From Firmicutes bacterium UBA1702 (GTDB lineage Bacteria > Bacillota > Clostridia > Peptostreptococcales > Anaerovoracaceae), in NCBI GenBank assembly GCA_002320005.1, contig DCJK01000020.1, positions 1-5,373 on the forward strand: a DNA stretch of 5,373 nt, read 5' to 3'. Positions within the stretch are counted from its first letter, which is position 1. Every line of letters begins with the position of its first letter. Under the pieces are notes generated by a model, which was not told where the DNA came from, ran no database searches, and was given only the letters and a program-made list of their open reading frames with translations. The translations under genes were made by a program, and so were the position numbers. This document shows positions 5,101 through 5,373 of the stretch, in pieces.

Positions 5101-5288
5101 GCATCCTGAATGGCGCTTTCCGGCATAGTCGGATTGATACGATGAAGGGCACCTTCCAGCTCATCCTCATAAAGAGGATCATGATAGTCTCGCTCCAGGT
5201 CCGGACCATACACGTACTGCCATCCCATATGGCGGAATAACTCTATGATCGTATTCTCATAGTCTGCTTCCGTGTAAACACCTGACAT
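2154..5288 (-). CDS. hsdR: Type I restriction enzyme R subunit (HsdR)
   Basis: This is the motor and nuclease subunit of a type I restriction-modification complex. It needs HsdM and HsdS, hydrolyses ATP to reel in DNA from an unmethylated site, and cuts at a distance. From the ATG it has 1044 residues, a usual length. The N-terminal PD-(D/E)xK nuclease shows RPDIL (D135), then MELKSP (E149, K151) and a QxxxY motif (Q166-Y170). The superfamily 2 helicase motifs follow in order: Walker A TQGSGKS (K293), VITDRNDLDDQL (about 315-326), DEAH (388-391), GFTGTP (427-432), VAYSR (546-550), TGFDVP (620-625) and QAIARVNR (643-650). The remaining C-terminus is helical and should hold the complex-assembly region. 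All key residues are present and there is no frameshift. AAGGAG (5302-5297) lies 8 nt before the ATG, whereas an upstream TTG at 5336 lacks such a site. The hsdM and hsdS genes are not visible here. Confidence 0.96.
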   Translation of the reverse strand: MSGVYTEADYENTIIELFRHMGWQYVYGPDLERDYHDPLYEDELEGALHRINPTMPESAIQDALFKLKNFENADLIQKNAAFTDYIQHGVEVRYFEGKEERAGIVYLVDYKNPDNNSFVIANQWTFIENSNKRPDILLFLNGLPVVLMELKSPSREETDASEAYIQIRNYMHEIPSMFIYNCICVMSDQLTSKAGTITSGEDRFMEWKSEDGSYENTQYAQFDTFFKGMFEKRRLLDIIKNFICFSNEGLKNIKILAGYHQYFAVRKAVESTKKGMASDGRGGVFWHTQGSGKSLSMVFYAHLLEELLQSPTIVVITDRNDLDDQLYGQFAKCKDFLRQAPMHAKSRQHLKDLLNGRKANGIIFTTMQKFEESHEPLSHRHNIIVMADEAHRGQYGLKEKIDSKTGEIKVGMARIIRNSLPHATYIGFTGTPIAFEDRNTREVFGDYIDIYDMTQAVEDGATRPVYYESRVIKLKLDKETLALIDKEYDIMAENADPAVIERSKKELGQMEAILGNDKTIDSLVCDILDHYENYRENLLTGKAMIVAYSRPIAMKIYKRILELRPSWTEKVKVAMTGSNKDPEEWAPIIGNKHHRDELAAEFKDNDSPFKIAIVVDMWLTGFDVPSLATMYIYKPMKGYNLMQAIARVNRVFQDKEGGLIVDYVGIASALKEAMNDYTARDRKNYGDTNVARVAYPKFQEKLAVCEDLFYGYDYSDFIHGGNLARSKAISGAVNFIVAVGKEEDRDMFLKEALILKQALSLCSSLAMEKERIEAAFFESVRVLVNRLANQGQGKKFSLTEINARINNLLKASIHSDGVINLFKDTGGKFSLFDPKFLEEISRMKEKNLAVELLKKLIAEQVVVYKHTNIVKSQKFSEILQKTMNHYLNGMLTNEQVIEEMLNLARQIRNAQKEGTKLGLTAEELAFYDALTKPQAIKDFYENSELIAITKELADTLRKNRTIDWQKRDSARAKMRMLIKRLLRRHRYPPEGMEDAVKTVMTQCELWADNSDMEEKGPAYYSRFKKSSGKNYGMAAESATEYGKE

Positions 5289-5296
5289 AAAATCAG

Positions 5297-5302
5297 CTCC
5301 TT
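5297..5302 (-). promoter_or_regulatory. Ribosome binding site that fixes the hsdR start
   Basis: AAGGAG lies 8 nt before the ATG at 5288. The alternative TTG 48 nt upstream at 5336 has only a poor purine stretch and falls within the promoter, so the 1044-residue product beginning MSGVYTEADYE is preferred. Confidence 0.85.
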
Positions 5303-5311
5303 CATAGGTTA

Positions 5312-5343
5312 TCTTTATAACAGGTAGCGTTTTCAAACTTCAA
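5312..5343 (-). promoter_or_regulatory. Candidate promoter of hsdR
   Basis: Reading leftward, TTGAAG (5343-5338), an 18-nt spacer and TATAAA (5319-5314), with TG one base upstream, give an extended -10. The start would fall near 5307, about 20 nt before the ATG. This suggests that hsdR is transcribed apart from hsdM and hsdS, as in several type I loci. The AT-rich context makes a chance match possible. Confidence 0.5.
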
Positions 5344-5373
5344 AAAATAAATAAACAAGAATTTAGGTGCTTA

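Noticed and set aside
4383..5240. 285-codon plus-strand frame antisense to hsdR
   Set aside because: It is a shadow of the well-supported hsdR coding sequence. It shows no ribosome site, domain or promoter.
5289..5336. 16-residue N-terminal extension of HsdR from TTG
   Set aside because: The TTG lacks a ribosome site and lies inside the candidate promoter, while the internal ATG has AAGGAG at a good distance.

Overview
This window looks like chromosome from a mid-GC member of the Bacillota. Strong AGGAGG-type ribosome binding sites, extended -10 promoters and a TxpA/holin-like small toxin all fit that group. The degenerate heptamer-rich spacers remind me of Negativicutes such as Acidaminococcus or Megasphaera, but this is an impression and not a demonstrated assignment. 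Only two sizeable genes are convincing, both on the minus strand. About 1.5 kb on the left has no conventional gene but is rich in small RNAs and repeats.

Positions 1-960 hold a compact locus. Its core is a 28-residue hydrophobic peptide gene (448-534, minus) with its own promoter and a hairpin beside its ribosome binding site. Facing it is a roughly 92-nt plus-strand RNA (350-441) with an extended -10 promoter and its own terminator, complementary to the 3' part of the toxin message. This is the layout of a type I toxin-antitoxin pair of the TxpA/RatA kind. The pair lies between two direct copies of a structured block of about 140 bp (137-276 and 725-869). Beside the right copy is the wreck of a second toxin cassette: ribosome site, ATG, TAG and terminator remain but the coding part is gone (653-710). 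Near the left copy only a terminator-like hairpin remains. The locus therefore looks like an array of cassettes of which one is still intact.

Positions 960-1530 appear to encode a stand-alone structured RNA on the minus strand (about 1321 down to 1053). It has an extended -10 promoter and a 12-bp terminator stem, and the two ends of its roughly 200-nt core pair over several helices. The architecture resembles 6S RNA, but the family is unproven. Arrays of degenerate 7-bp repeats flank it on both sides (861-905, 944-971, 1424-1493).

Positions 1532-2038 encode a small exported protein with two BamE/SmpA-like 'G-M/S-T-x-x-D-V/I-x-x-x-Y-G-x-P/A-D' motifs. Positions 2154-5288 encode a complete HsdR, the ATP-driven translocase/nuclease subunit of a type I restriction-modification system. 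Its HsdM and HsdS partners are not in the window and may lie to the right. HsdR seems to have its own promoter overlapping an upstream TTG, so the ATG at 5288 is the better start. The TA locus and the restriction gene are both typical of accessory regions, but nothing in the sequence shows that they act together.
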